DNA of 64,000 bases from Mycetohabitans endofungorum (GCF_002927045.1 NZ_PRDW01000005.1:1-64000); one strand, 5' to 3'; numbered from the stretch's first letter, positions 34,637 to 43,420 are shown. The notes: generated by a model from the sequence alone, not told the origin. Numbers and translations are program-made.

Positions 34637-37318
34637 TCAGTTTTTCAAGTTCACCGTGGCGCCGGTGATATCCACTTCCGCTTTACCGTTAATAACGATC
34701 TTGGTATCACCTGTGATGTCGACTTCCGTACTACTCTTGATATCGACTTTGTTCTCACCCGTAACCTCCACCTTCGGTGCGGTAACGCTCACGCTTTCGC
34801 CACCATGTGACACATCAAGCACAACCTTCTTCGTACTGCTCACCGTGGTTTGCTTTTCGGCATCACTGATCGTGACGCTTTCCTCGCCGCTTTGAATAAC
34901 CGCCTTGTCTTTAGCGTGTACCTTCAGCTGTTTGTCCGTCTGCATCTCGATATCGCCTTGCGGATTGCGCAGCGTCACCTGACGCGTGCTCTTCGCGTCG
35001 ATCGCTAGCTGCATCTGCTTATCCGCCTGCTTCGGATCGCCCACCGCTTGCGTGAATGTGTCGTGCACTTGCATCGTCATGTCTTTGTCCGCCGTCATGC
35101 GCACGTTACCGTTTTCCTTACCCTGCCCAAAGCTTGCGCTCAGTTGGATGTCGCCATCCTTACTCGCCAGTGTGATGCCGTCCTGGTCACTGAGCTTGAA
35201 TTGATTTTTCGGCTCGCCGTCTACCGTCTTTGTGTTGAAATAATTGACCTTCACTTCCTGCTTGTCCCGATCGAACAGCCATTCGTACCGGCGCTCATAC
35301 TGGTTCCCGTTTTTGGCGTCTTGCAGGATCATGCCCTTCACATCATTTTTCGCATCGAGCTTGTATGGCGCCTTATTCTTCGGGTTGTGCATTGCGCCAA
35401 GCATCACCGGAAAGCGCGGATCGTTCTCAAAAAACCCGAGCACGATCTCATCGCCCGGCTCTGGATAGAAAAATACGCCGTTGTCCTGGCTCGCATACAG
35501 ATGCGTGACGCGCGCCCATAGCGGCTTGCTCTCATCAATCGCCGGCACCTTGACGCGAATCCGATCCCAATCCGTCTTCGGATCCGCCTTGAACGTGTCG
35601 ACCACCCCAATCGTCAGTCCCTGGGCCTTGGGCACCAGGGGCGCATCCACCTCCCGAACGGCCTCCAGCCCCAGCATCACCGTCGTGCGCCACACGTTCT
35701 CTTCGGCTCGAAACCGATGCACGACGCCCGTCACCACACCGAGCCCATCGAGTTGCTTACCAAAACCCTTCACTTCCAGCGTCTCGCCCAGTTGGTAATC
35801 GGCCTGCCCGCGCAGCGTGAAACGCGCCTGCACACCCATCGCCTGCTGGCCCAGCAACCGGCCATTAGCCAGCGCACCACACTCGGTCGCGCTGAGCGGC
35901 ACACCGTATTGCAGCGACCACGTCGCCGCCTGCGCTGACGCCTGGTCAACCAGCGTCTTGAGCGACGCGGGGTCCAATGCGTGGCTGCCCAGTTTGGCTG
36001 CCTTGCCGCGCTTGGGCGGCAGCATCGCCTGCTCGCCGATATTCCACGCTGACACGTTCACGCCGTGAGGCATATCCCGGTTGTTTGAGAGCCACATCGC
36101 TTCCTCGATTGGGCTCGTCGGTTTGTTGGCCTCCAGACGATGCTGGGCACGAATCGCCAGCTTCGGCACGCCGATCGACACCTGCGCCTGCGGCAGCAAC
36201 CACAGTCCGTTAGCCGCCAGCCGTGCGCGCACAAACGCCCAGTCCGAGCAGTCGTATTGCACCATCTGCTCGTGCTTAAGCTCAACACTGGCCGGTATCA
36301 TTTCCAGATGGACGCCGACCCACTTCACCGACACGCCATGCTCTTTTAGAATCGCCTGGATGATCTGCCGATCGCTTTGCTCGGCAAACACCCGGCTGCG
36401 ATGCGTTGTGCTGAGCCGTTGCATACGATGCGCCACGCGCAGCGTTAATCGCTTGCTACCCTGGCGGACCGTGACCTCGCGTGCGATGATCAGGCCCTCA
36501 AAGAGCACGTTGCCCGCGGCCTTGATCGTCATCGGTTGGTTCGGCGCGCACTGCGCTAAATCCGCTTGCAACGCATCGTAATCGTCGTGCTCGTTTAGCG
36601 CGCTTGTCCAGCGCAACGTGGCAGATGGCAGTCGATTGGTCAGCGTTTGCACATCCACTTCAGTGAGCTGGAATTGCTTCAGAATGCCGCCTTGGCCAAA
36701 CTCCACCGCAATATCCAGTGCCGGTGCATGCGGCGTCACCTCGCCCGCCTGCACGCGCGGCATATGCCGGTTCGCGAGACCGCGCAGTGGCGTGGCCCCA
36801 CCCGGCCGACCCGGCGCTGCGGTACGCTGCTGTCTTTGGATGGCTGCGAGCGTAATACGCGCCACCGCCCGCTGGGGCGCGGCCTGCCGGTTGAATATCG
36901 AATAGTCGATTTCCAGCTGCGTCATGCGCGCCCAAAACTCACGTGGCGCATCGTTGTCCGACAGCCAGCGCACGTTGCCCCATTGCACTTTCAAAAAGTG
37001 CGGCTCGCCGGTGCCGCTGTCAAGATCGAAGCACAACGCGCGCAGGTGCGCGAGCTGCGCTTCAATCGAGCCACCTGAGCGCGTGCCAATCGCGTCCAGC
37101 ATCAGCTCCAGGCTCACTTCGCCCGGATTTGAGCGCACGTAGCGACTCATCTGCCGCTGATCGTTCACATACTGCTCCGGCGTATAGTCGGCGCTGTAGC
37201 TCACCTCGATCGACTCCGGGTTGTACATCGCCTCGAACGTGCCGAGCGGGTGCCGGCCATCCCGATCCCGATACGCGGACAGCGTCAGCTTGACCAGCGT
37301 CTGTTCCCGTGCGCCCAT
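34637..37318 (-). CDS. eCIS VgrG-like spike protein with fused Afp7-like N-terminal domain
   Basis: 893 aa. Residues 1-170 (LVKLTLSAYRDRDGRHPLGT, TFEAMYNPESIEVSYSADYT, ...GEPHFLKVQWGNVRWLSD) are homologous to the next protein upstream (37334-38008). Residues about 200-620 have the gp27/gp5 or VgrG architecture (EFGQGGILKQF, DWAFVRARLAANGLWLL, then the OB-fold KTDWDRIRVKVPAIDESKPL and PGDEIVLGFFENDPRFPVML). The last about 250 residues form a gp5-like beta-helix needle (VEVTGENKVDIKSSTEVDIT). Afp8/Pvc8 spikes lack the long N-terminal domain, so this looks like an adaptor-spike fusion retained beside a free adaptor gene. Confidence 0.88.
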   Translation of the reverse strand: MGAREQTLVKLTLSAYRDRDGRHPLGTFEAMYNPESIEVSYSADYTPEQYVNDQRQMSRYVRSNPGEVSLELMLDAIGTRSGGSIEAQLAHLRALCFDLDSGTGEPHFLKVQWGNVRWLSDNDAPREFWARMTQLEIDYSIFNRQAAPQRAVARITLAAIQRQQRTAAPGRPGGATPLRGLANRHMPRVQAGEVTPHAPALDIAVEFGQGGILKQFQLTEVDVQTLTNRLPSATLRWTSALNEHDDYDALQADLAQCAPNQPMTIKAAGNVLFEGLIIAREVTVRQGSKRLTLRVAHRMQRLSTTHRSRVFAEQSDRQIIQAILKEHGVSVKWVGVHLEMIPASVELKHEQMVQYDCSDWAFVRARLAANGLWLLPQAQVSIGVPKLAIRAQHRLEANKPTSPIEEAMWLSNNRDMPHGVNVSAWNIGEQAMLPPKRGKAAKLGSHALDPASLKTLVDQASAQAATWSLQYGVPLSATECGALANGRLLGQQAMGVQARFTLRGQADYQLGETLEVKGFGKQLDGLGVVTGVVHRFRAEENVWRTTVMLGLEAVREVDAPLVPKAQGLTIGVVDTFKADPKTDWDRIRVKVPAIDESKPLWARVTHLYASQDNGVFFYPEPGDEIVLGFFENDPRFPVMLGAMHNPKNKAPYKLDAKNDVKGMILQDAKNGNQYERRYEWLFDRDKQEVKVNYFNTKTVDGEPKNQFKLSDQDGITLASKDGDIQLSASFGQGKENGNVRMTADKDMTMQVHDTFTQAVGDPKQADKQMQLAIDAKSTRQVTLRNPQGDIEMQTDKQLKVHAKDKAVIQSGEESVTISDAEKQTTVSSTKKVVLDVSHGGESVSVTAPKVEVTGENKVDIKSSTEVDITGDTKIVINGKAEVDITGATVNLKN

Positions 37319-37333
37319 CTCGTCTGGCTCCCG

Positions 37334-38008
37334 TTAGTCCTCGTCTCGTCCGAGTGCGAGCGCCGCATGCGGCGCCAGCACGCTTATACTGTCCAAATTG
37401 TTCTGGTAGGCCAGCGACAGATAATCGCGCGCGGCTGCGCTGCGGCCCGACTGTGCGGCCACCAGCGGCAGCGTATCGCCACCCGGCACACGGTGCGCGA
37501 GCGCCTGACGCACCTTGCCCGCCAGCTGGCGCTTTAACCCGCCATCGGCCATTAACGTGAGCCGCGCGCTGGCCTGTAGCACCTGGCCGCTGCGATCGAA
37601 TTGCGTATAAGCGACCCGCAGTGAACGGGCCCGACCGGCAAAATATCCGTCGCCATGCCAGCGCATCTGCCCCCAGACCACCCGCAGGAACATCGGCTCG
37701 CCGGTCTGACTATCCGGCTCGATCCCAAAGCACATCCGATGCAGCGACTGAATCGCGGTGGCGACATCATCGCTCTGGTCCCAGCGATTAAACATGAGCT
37801 CCAGCGACAGGCTGCCCGGCTGCACCTGCCGGTACGCATCGCCGGGCCAGGTGGTCGTAAGCGACGCCTGCGACACGTAGTCGGCCTCATAGCTCAGATG
37901 AATTGAGCTCGGGTTGTACAGTGTCGTGAGCGTGTGCGTAGCCGTCACCGCGTCGCGATCCGCGTAAGCTTCCACGCGCAGTTTTGCCAATGCATGATCG
38001 GCTCGCAT
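37334..38008 (-). CDS. eCIS adaptor protein (Afp7/Pvc7-like, LysM-type)
   Basis: 224 aa. The N-terminal about 155 residues match the first domain of the adjacent spike (TTLYNPSSIHLSYEADYVSQ; GEPMFLRVVWGQMRWHGDGY). A C-terminal LysM-like segment follows (HRVPGGDTLPLVAAQSG, ARDYLSLAYQNNLDSI), as in gp53/Afp7 proteins that join tube to spike and baseplate. The start codon overlaps the stop of the 57-aa gene as TGATG (38006-38010). Confidence 0.85.
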   Translation of the reverse strand: MRADHALAKLRVEAYADRDAVTATHTLTTLYNPSSIHLSYEADYVSQASLTTTWPGDAYRQVQPGSLSLELMFNRWDQSDDVATAIQSLHRMCFGIEPDSQTGEPMFLRVVWGQMRWHGDGYFAGRARSLRVAYTQFDRSGQVLQASARLTLMADGGLKRQLAGKVRQALAHRVPGGDTLPLVAAQSGRSAAARDYLSLAYQNNLDSISVLAPHAALALGRDED

Positions 38009-38181
38009 CAGACCTGCTCCTGGTGTTCACGCAACGCCTCCAGCACGCGTTGCACAACCCGATCAATCAGCTGCGCCTGTTCCAGCGAATTTAAGTGCGG
38101 TGCGGCACGCCGCGGCACGCGGCCGCGTTCGTCGTCCACCACGCGCGCTTCGATCACCAATTGCCGAATCTCAACGGTCAT
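38008..38181 (-). CDS. DUF5908-type small eCIS protein (Afp6/Pvc6 position)
   Basis: 57 aa, read manually: MTVEIRQLVIEARVVDDERG at the N-terminus and a Gln/Glu-rich helix ending ALREHQEQV. The opening (M.(V/I)EIR.L(V/I)I.A.V) is the pattern of the DUF5908 proteins present in most eCIS operons between tube and adaptor. It overlaps the tube gene stop (ATGA, 38178-38181) and the adaptor start (TGATG). Both overlaps and the conserved slot argue strongly that it is expressed. Its function is unknown in all systems I know of. Confidence 0.85.
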   Translation of the reverse strand: MTVEIRQLVIEARVVDDERGRVPRRAAPHLNSLEQAQLIDRVVQRVLEALREHQEQV

Positions 38182-38759
38182 GCCCGCACCCCCAGCCAGC
38201 GCATCCGGTGATACGCCAGCTCCATCGTATTGATCAATACCGTATTGCTGCTCGCGTCCAAATCACCAACCTGCCATCTGATCGGCACCACGCCGGTGAG
38301 TGTCCAGCTGCTGATCGGTAAATCATGCTCGTCAAGCAACATGATGATCGCGGTCAATCCGTCCGAAAACTGGTCCAGCGCCTTTTGCGTGAGCTGCCCT
38401 AGCACTTTCGCGTCCAACCTGTGCATCACGCCGTTCACCGCTTTGCCGACCCCCGCTATACCCAGCGCGCTGATATCGAAGTCGTTAAAAACGCGGCCCA
38501 GCCAATCCGTGAGCATCGTTGTGGGCATCACGCCGCGCTCGAGCACTACGTTGCCGAACGTCACCCGTTCTGGTAAATGCCGGCTGCCCACGTTGTCGCC
38601 GCCCTCATTCACCGTCTTCACGCTCAGTCCTCGCGACAGGCCGCTAATACGCTGAAACCGCATATCAGCAGCCGACACACTCGGCACACGATTCAAGAAA
38701 AACGTCGCCGTGAAGCGATGCGACAAGCTTGGCGCACTCGGTTCGATGATTTTGACCAT
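38178..38759 (-). CDS. eCIS tube protein 2 / tube-initiator (Afp5/Pvc5-like)
   Basis: 193 aa of the T4 gp19-like tail-tube family. N-terminal HRFTATFFLNRVPSVSAADM and RFQRISGLSRGLSVKTVNEG, then HLPERVTFGNVVLERGVMPT (the VTLKRGV motif common to tube proteins), and a C-terminal WTLTGVVPIRWQVGDLDASS and NTMELAYHRM. Longer than the main tube protein (149 aa), as Afp5/Pvc5 are. It probably forms the first ring on the spike adaptor. It sits 21 bp after the sheath stop. Confidence 0.9.
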   Translation of the reverse strand: MVKIIEPSAPSLSHRFTATFFLNRVPSVSAADMRFQRISGLSRGLSVKTVNEGGDNVGSRHLPERVTFGNVVLERGVMPTTMLTDWLGRVFNDFDISALGIAGVGKAVNGVMHRLDAKVLGQLTQKALDQFSDGLTAIIMLLDEHDLPISSWTLTGVVPIRWQVGDLDASSNTVLINTMELAYHRMRWLGVRA

Positions 38760-38780
38760 GATCCTTGTTCTTTTCGCTTG

Positions 38781-40010
38781 TTACGCGGCCTGCTCAATTG
38801 CCGTCTGCTGATCCAAACGCAACTGAATCTCGACAAATTCCGCCGCATGCAACACCGCCAAGCGCACTTTGATCCGTAATTGGCCCGTGATCACATCGTG
38901 TGCCGTCATGCTTTCGCCCAACCCCACGTGGACTTCGAATGCCTGCTCTTCGCGCGCGCCCGCCAACCCGCCGAGCTGCCACAACTCGTGCAGCCACGCG
39001 CCCACCACTGACTTCAACTTGAACCATGTCATCGGCTCGTTCGGCTCGAACACTGCAAACTGGCACAGTTGTGTCAGGCTGGTCTGCACGTATGTCACTA
39101 ACCGGCGAACTTGCACATAACGAAACGGTCCCGCCGTCGTACCGGCTAGCGTGCGGCATCCCCATACCCGTACGCCTCGCCCGGGAAAGCGGCGAATCAA
39201 ATTAATTGACGGTGCATCCGGATTAAACCACTGCTGCGCGCCGCTCTCGTGGCATTCGGTGCGCACCACTCGCGCCAGTGCCTCATTAGCCGGCGCCGAC
39301 CACACGCCGCGCTCGCGGTCCATGCGCACCATCATGCCCACGACCGCCCCGCTGGGCGGCAGCACCAGTGGTTGTGTGGGGTCGACCTGCGTTTCATAGT
39401 CCGTCACCAGGTGCGGCCCATACAGCGCCGCGTGCTGGCCGCGCGCACCCAAGGCGTGGGTCGTGCGCAACAGATTCAGGCATGCCTGGGCCCGTTTCAT
39501 GTCGCGCGGCGCATCGAGCACAAAAAACCAGTCTGGGCGTGCCTGACACGCGTCCAACAGCGCACCCCACCGGTCGACATAAGCCTGTGCCGACTCGTCT
39601 ACTCTGCTGGCCGTTGTTAGTGCTTTTTCGGTCAACTCCCCTAATTGTGGTATTGCAACAAGCGTAATTTCCGTCTCGCTTAGAAGCGACTCATACGTTC
39701 GCGAGTTACGCAGCTCGTCGAGCGTGGGCGGTTTATCCTGCACGTACAGGTAACACAGCTCTCCGCCATTATCAAAATAATGACGCACACTCTGGTACAG
39801 TGTCCCTTGCTTTTCCCACGGCCACTCGTCCACCGTCATCAAGCACACCGGCTGGCCAATCTTCTGAACGTTGCACTTCGGCTCTTGCTCAAGCCAGCCT
39901 ATCCACACCGGCACGGCACTGGGCACCTGCGGTGCCTGCGGCGTCACGCTGTTCGTCTCGGCCAGCCTAACCCCAGACATACTCCATTGCTCCGACCATT
40001 GCGTGCTCAT
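38781..40010 (-). CDS. eCIS sheath protein (Afp4/Pvc4-like)
   Basis: 409 aa. The tail-sheath core is plain at the C-terminal half: GVWSAPANEAL, NLIRRFPGRGVRVWGCRTLA, RYVQVRRLVTYVQTSLTQL, FEPNEPMTWFKLKSVVGAWL and a final ...RLAVLHAAEFVEIQ. The N-terminal region is shorter than in the other sheath, without the VPGVYVEE opening. It is less like the main sheath and probably builds the baseplate-proximal sheath ring, as Pvc4 does. Its ATG overlaps the stop of the sheath remnant upstream. Confidence 0.9.
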   Translation of the reverse strand: MSTQWSEQWSMSGVRLAETNSVTPQAPQVPSAVPVWIGWLEQEPKCNVQKIGQPVCLMTVDEWPWEKQGTLYQSVRHYFDNGGELCYLYVQDKPPTLDELRNSRTYESLLSETEITLVAIPQLGELTEKALTTASRVDESAQAYVDRWGALLDACQARPDWFFVLDAPRDMKRAQACLNLLRTTHALGARGQHAALYGPHLVTDYETQVDPTQPLVLPPSGAVVGMMVRMDRERGVWSAPANEALARVVRTECHESGAQQWFNPDAPSINLIRRFPGRGVRVWGCRTLAGTTAGPFRYVQVRRLVTYVQTSLTQLCQFAVFEPNEPMTWFKLKSVVGAWLHELWQLGGLAGAREEQAFEVHVGLGESMTAHDVITGQLRIKVRLAVLHAAEFVEIQLRLDQQTAIEQAA

Positions 40011-40190
40011 GCCGCGCTCTCACTCTCGTCGCCCGCGTTTACCACTTTTTGCATAAACTGCAGCTCAATGAATTTTGCCGGGCGTACTGCCGCCGCACCT
40101 ACTTTCACGGTTATTTTAGATCGCCAGGAAATAAATCGCCGTCTGTGTCGGAATATCCAGTTCGTCGGCAATAATCGCGCTGCGGACCAC
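40007..40190 (-). pseudogene. C-terminal remnant of a third sheath gene (Afp3/Pvc3 position)
   Basis: The minus strand reads GYSDTDGDLFPGDLKITVKV and then AAAVRPAKFIELQFMQKVVN, ending ...GDESESAA with a TGA that overlaps the next sheath start (ATGA, 40007-40010). This matches the extreme C-terminus of the main sheath (GKLIVQIGLAAVRPAEFIIL). About 350 upstream residues are missing, with no start codon. The remnant sits exactly where PVC-type operons keep sheath gene 3, so an internal deletion removed it. Confidence 0.8.
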
Positions 40191-40249
40191 TATTCAAACG
40201 GCGCCCCGTTATGAAGCGCCACCCACTTTACATCGCGTCGGATCCGGTT

Positions 40250-41545
40250 TCACGATACCGATAGCTGCTGCTGCGACACTTGCAAGATGATGAACTCGGC
40301 CGGACGCACCGCCGCCAGACCGATCTGCACAATCAGCTTGCCGTTATTAATGTCATCTGCCGTCATCGTCTGGCCCAGTCCAACATGCACGAAATATGCT
40401 TGCTGCGGCGTACTACCCTGCAGTGCCCCCTGCCTCCATAGACCGTGCAGATAAATATCGATGGCACTGCGCACCCGCTCCCACGTCGGCGCGCTGTTCG
40501 GCTCGAACATCGCCACCCCCATCGCGCGGCGCACGTCTTTTTCCAGCGCATTGAACAGGCGCCGCACCGGCACATACCGCCACGTGTCCAGGTCAGACTT
40601 CAATGTACGCGCCCCCCAGATCAACGGACCCGTGCCACGAAATGCGCGAATCACGTTGATTGCTTTGCCGCCCGGGCTCGGCACATTCAGTATTCCGTTG
40701 AGGTTATCGGACACCTTATACTTCGGTGTCACGCCGCCTTTGAGCGCCACATTGGCCGGCGCCTTCCACACCCCGCGTTCACGGTCCACCGTACAATACG
40801 CGCCCGCAACCGCCGCGCTCGGTGGAATATCGGCGCGCGTCGTCTTATCTGACTTAATCGCCCAGTCCGCCTGCAGCCACGGGTAGTACGCCGCCGTGTA
40901 CGGATTCGAGTCGTAGCCTTCTGTTGCGTCCTTTGGTTCTGTTGCGTCCTTTGTCTTTTTCGGCGCCCCTTGATCGTTGCTTATACTAGTTGTCGAGGTT
41001 GTCACCTTCCCGTTAGGATCAATTTCATCAGACGGCCCGTCGAACACCGCAAAGTACGTGTTGCCCGGCTTGCAGAGTGTGCTGACAGACGTCTTGAAAC
41101 TGTCTAATTTTACCCCGGCCTGCACCAGTAACGTGATGTCGTCGAACCCCGGCACGGCCGACGCCAGCGAGTTCACGTCCATCACATAGGCTCGCCCGCC
41201 GCCGTTGTCGAAATACGTCTTCAGCGACAGATACAGCGGATCGCTTAACAAATCGTCGTTAAATTTATTTAAATTATTCTGAGCTTCCGTCAACTTTTCT
41301 GCCGTTGTTGCGTCGGCCACTGCTTGCTGCAGTGGATCGCGCTGTTTTGCAATGAGCTGGCTTACGTCCAGCCACGACTGGATTTCCTGGCCGTCCTTCA
41401 GGACCAGAATCGGTTTGTCGGAATACTTAGCCCTTTTGTTTTCCTCATACGCAAACACCGGAATCGCTGTCTCGCCCGCCGGAATTGACAGCGCAAGTTC
41501 AAACGGCTCCTCCACATACACCCCAGGTACCTTGTAATCGGCCAT
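40250..41545 (-). CDS. eCIS main sheath protein (Afp2/3, Pvc2/3-like)
   Basis: 431 aa from the ATG at 41545 (gaggggatc just upstream); an in-frame ATG at 41572 is less likely because MADYKVPGVYVEE is the standard sheath N-terminus. Conserved parts: KTYFDNGGGRAYVMDV, AVAGAYCTVDRERGVWKAPA, KAINVIRAFRGTGPLIWGAR, RYVPVRRLFNALEKDVRRAM, FEPNSAPTWERVRSAIDIYL and the C-terminal LAAVRPAEFIILQ. It polymerises around the tube and contracts to drive injection. A small insertion with a duplicated KDATE(P/G) motif lies in the variable surface loop (about residues 200-215). Confidence 0.93.
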   Translation of the reverse strand: MADYKVPGVYVEEPFELALSIPAGETAIPVFAYEENKRAKYSDKPILVLKDGQEIQSWLDVSQLIAKQRDPLQQAVADATTAEKLTEAQNNLNKFNDDLLSDPLYLSLKTYFDNGGGRAYVMDVNSLASAVPGFDDITLLVQAGVKLDSFKTSVSTLCKPGNTYFAVFDGPSDEIDPNGKVTTSTTSISNDQGAPKKTKDATEPKDATEGYDSNPYTAAYYPWLQADWAIKSDKTTRADIPPSAAVAGAYCTVDRERGVWKAPANVALKGGVTPKYKVSDNLNGILNVPSPGGKAINVIRAFRGTGPLIWGARTLKSDLDTWRYVPVRRLFNALEKDVRRAMGVAMFEPNSAPTWERVRSAIDIYLHGLWRQGALQGSTPQQAYFVHVGLGQTMTADDINNGKLIVQIGLAAVRPAEFIILQVSQQQLSVS

Positions 41546-41607
41546 GATCCCCTCTTTACATTCATTGTCCATTCACCAACTCAACCGTTTGGCGACGCGC
41601 TTAACTC

Positions 41608-42057
41608 TTAATGAAAATTTACCGTCACGCGATCCGCCGCCAGGCTCAGCTCCTCGAACGCCACCTCGTTGCTCGTTGCATCCAGGCTTGGCGCGGTGAG
41701 CTTGGTCGGAAACGCGTTGCTCACGTTCCACGTCACCAACAGCTCTTTACCCGACTCATCGGTCAGGCTAATCGAGATGTCCTTCTTTTCCACTCGGTTC
41801 AGTGAAATCGAGCTCATCCAGTCATACAGCTGGCTATTCTTGGGCATTACTCCACGCTTGAGCGTGAGCGTAACTGATTGTGCCTGGCCTGGCATTTGAT
41901 ACAAGCCGCCGAGCCCGTCCTTGTACTCAATCTTTTCCACCGACTGTTCTAACCCCGACACGCTGCTGAAAGCCATCTGCTCCTTGCCGACCGTTACCGT
42001 AAAGCGGTAGGTCGGAATCGGATAAGTCGCCGCCATCGTCTTGGAATCCAGTGCCAT
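41608..42057 (-). CDS. eCIS inner tube protein (Afp1/Pvc1-like)
   Basis: 149 aa, the standard Hcp/gp19-like tube length. IPTYRFTVTVGKEQMAFSSV and SGLEQSVEKIEYKDGLGGLY, then QSVTLTLKRGVMPKNSQLYD (family VTLKRG motif), and the end ASNEVAFEELSLAADRVTVN. It is the major subunit of the hollow tube that carries cargo and the first gene of the leftward operon. The gap to the sheath ATG is 62 bp; the region upstream (42058-42538) must hold the promoter. Confidence 0.94.
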   Translation of the reverse strand: MALDSKTMAATYPIPTYRFTVTVGKEQMAFSSVSGLEQSVEKIEYKDGLGGLYQMPGQAQSVTLTLKRGVMPKNSQLYDWMSSISLNRVEKKDISISLTDESGKELLVTWNVSNAFPTKLTAPSLDATSNEVAFEELSLAADRVTVNFH

Positions 42058-42538
42058 GCTTTATTTCCTACGTTAATAAGCGTAATCGATCCACTTCGTT
42101 ACACCACATACTGGGCCCCCTTCCCGACGGGGAGGTGCCGACAGCCAATCGACATCTCCAGCCGGTTGGAGCCACCGCGTACGTCGCTTCCTCTTCATCG
42201 TCAACGTCCTATTCGTGTGCACCACTCGCCTGACTCGTCTGGGCGGATCGCACACTCTCTTTGTGCGGCATTCAGCACATACCGCACGAGAACGCGAGTG
42301 ACCGCATGATATGTGCTGACCCATCGTCTTTGTAGCGCAAATTGTTTTTAGACAGCTGCCGCATCCCGAAACGCAAAACGCTCACCTATGTCCGCTTACC
42401 GCGCACGTCTTCCCCGAAGGCTGCACGCTAACGGCGGCGGCGGATTACCCGGGTTCGACAGCCGTGGTTATCCTCTAAGAGGGCTGATAAAGCGCTTACA
42501 CGGGAGACAAAAAAACCAGATAACACCCTCATTCCATC
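42058..42538 (-). promoter_or_regulatory. Upstream region of the eCIS operon with a nested inverted repeat
   Basis: No gene is seen in these 480 bp. A perfect 10-bp inverted repeat, tcagcacata (42272-42281) and tatgtgctga (42310-42319), brackets a 28-bp spacer. A smaller one, gtgcgg (42263-42268) and ccgcac (42282-42287), overlaps its left arm. It lies about 215-250 bp before the tube start and is the most obvious operator or hairpin candidate for control of the particle operon. No -35/-10 pair is clear. Confidence 0.4.
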
Positions 42539-42982
42539 TCACAAGGGCGAGAAATCGGCGTGCGCACAGAAGAGTTTCGACTGAGCGTGAGGGTCATTCG
42601 CCGCATCGAAACTGAATTGTGAGCGGGACAGCCGAAGCAACTGACACGCTCGCGATACACTGCTCAAGCGCATCGTGCGCGCCCAAAGTACCATGGCTCG
42701 CTTTTGCTCCACCGTCAGCTCGAGTGCCTGCAACACAGCCTGTAGTAGCATCCGGTCGGCTTGTTCGCGCAACATTTGGCGCCGCAGTACCGCGTGCTCA
42801 CGCGCAAGCGCATCCCATCGTTGGATCGCTTCGGCCGACATGCCGGTATAGGTCTGCTTCCATAAATACAATGTCGCTCGGCTAATGCCGTGAGTCTTGC
42901 ACAGCGCCAATGTTGAGTCCCCCGCTTTCCATGCGTCGAGTACGGCCATGCGCTGATGTGCGGACAATTTGTGTTGCCTCAT
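42539..42982 (-). pseudogene. Truncated IS3-family transposase (OrfA plus start of OrfB)
   Basis: 147 codons. HTH part LSAHQRMAVLDAWKAGDSTL and HGISRATLYLWKQTYTGMS, a leucine-zipper-like stretch (REHAVLRRQMLREQADRMLL), then RTMRLSSVSRACQLLRLSRS, which is the beginning of an OrfB. The frame then runs into unrelated sequence and stops. The integrase core (DDE) is absent, so the element is dead. It lies at the upstream edge of the eCIS promoter region. Confidence 0.75.
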
Positions 42983-43137
42983 CGAGTTTCCTAGTAATGT
43001 TGCCCCGTTCCAGGCGGCGAGCGAGGCGCTGCCGCCGGCAGGGCGTTTTTGAATTTCTTGCTTACACTGTTTAAAAACTATTCTTTCTAGACATTGCTTT
43101 AGAATTGAGATATATATGGCTTACTGCTGACATGATG

Positions 43138-43385
43138 TAAGCGTTGCCGCAGCCTTGCAATTAACCGTCTCTCATTAGCACAATTCCATATTCCAAGTTG
43201 GATATCGATTAGGCGCCGCATGCCGCGCCATATAACAGAGTTTCCTGCAGGAGGATCATTGGCGTGTGCCAGATAGCCGCCAAGCCGGGCAAGCTTGATC
43301 AGGTTGCGCAAGAGCAACGGTGCCTGCGGAACAGGGCGGCTGATCATGGTGAGCCAGAATATGCGCCATGATTGCTTTAGGAATT
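43138..43385 (-). mobile_element. Right-end fragment of an IS4-family element related to 422-1961
   Basis: The plus strand at 43138-43168 begins gtaagcgttgc and ends cttgcaatta, the same terminal repeat as the complete element. The minus strand to 43385 encodes SWRIFWLTMISRPVPQAP and LLRNLIKLARLGGYLAHAND, then IWRGMRRLIDIQLGIW. These correspond to the transposase C-terminus at 1640-1915, with a short internal deletion between PQAP and LLRN. The rest of the element was lost near 43385-43430. Confidence 0.85.
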
Positions 43386-43420
43386 CTGGACCGATGCGAG
43401 AGCGAGTTTTGCGGCAAACT

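Noticed and set aside
17773..42057. Prophage or type VI secretion system
   Set aside because: No capsid, portal, terminase or lysis genes and no TssJLM membrane complex; gene order and the AAA+ ATPase, tape measure and cap match eCIS instead.
42430..42490. Possible tRNA (gggttcga T-loop-like sequence)
   Set aside because: No complementary T-stem, acceptor stem or anticodon arm could be paired around it.
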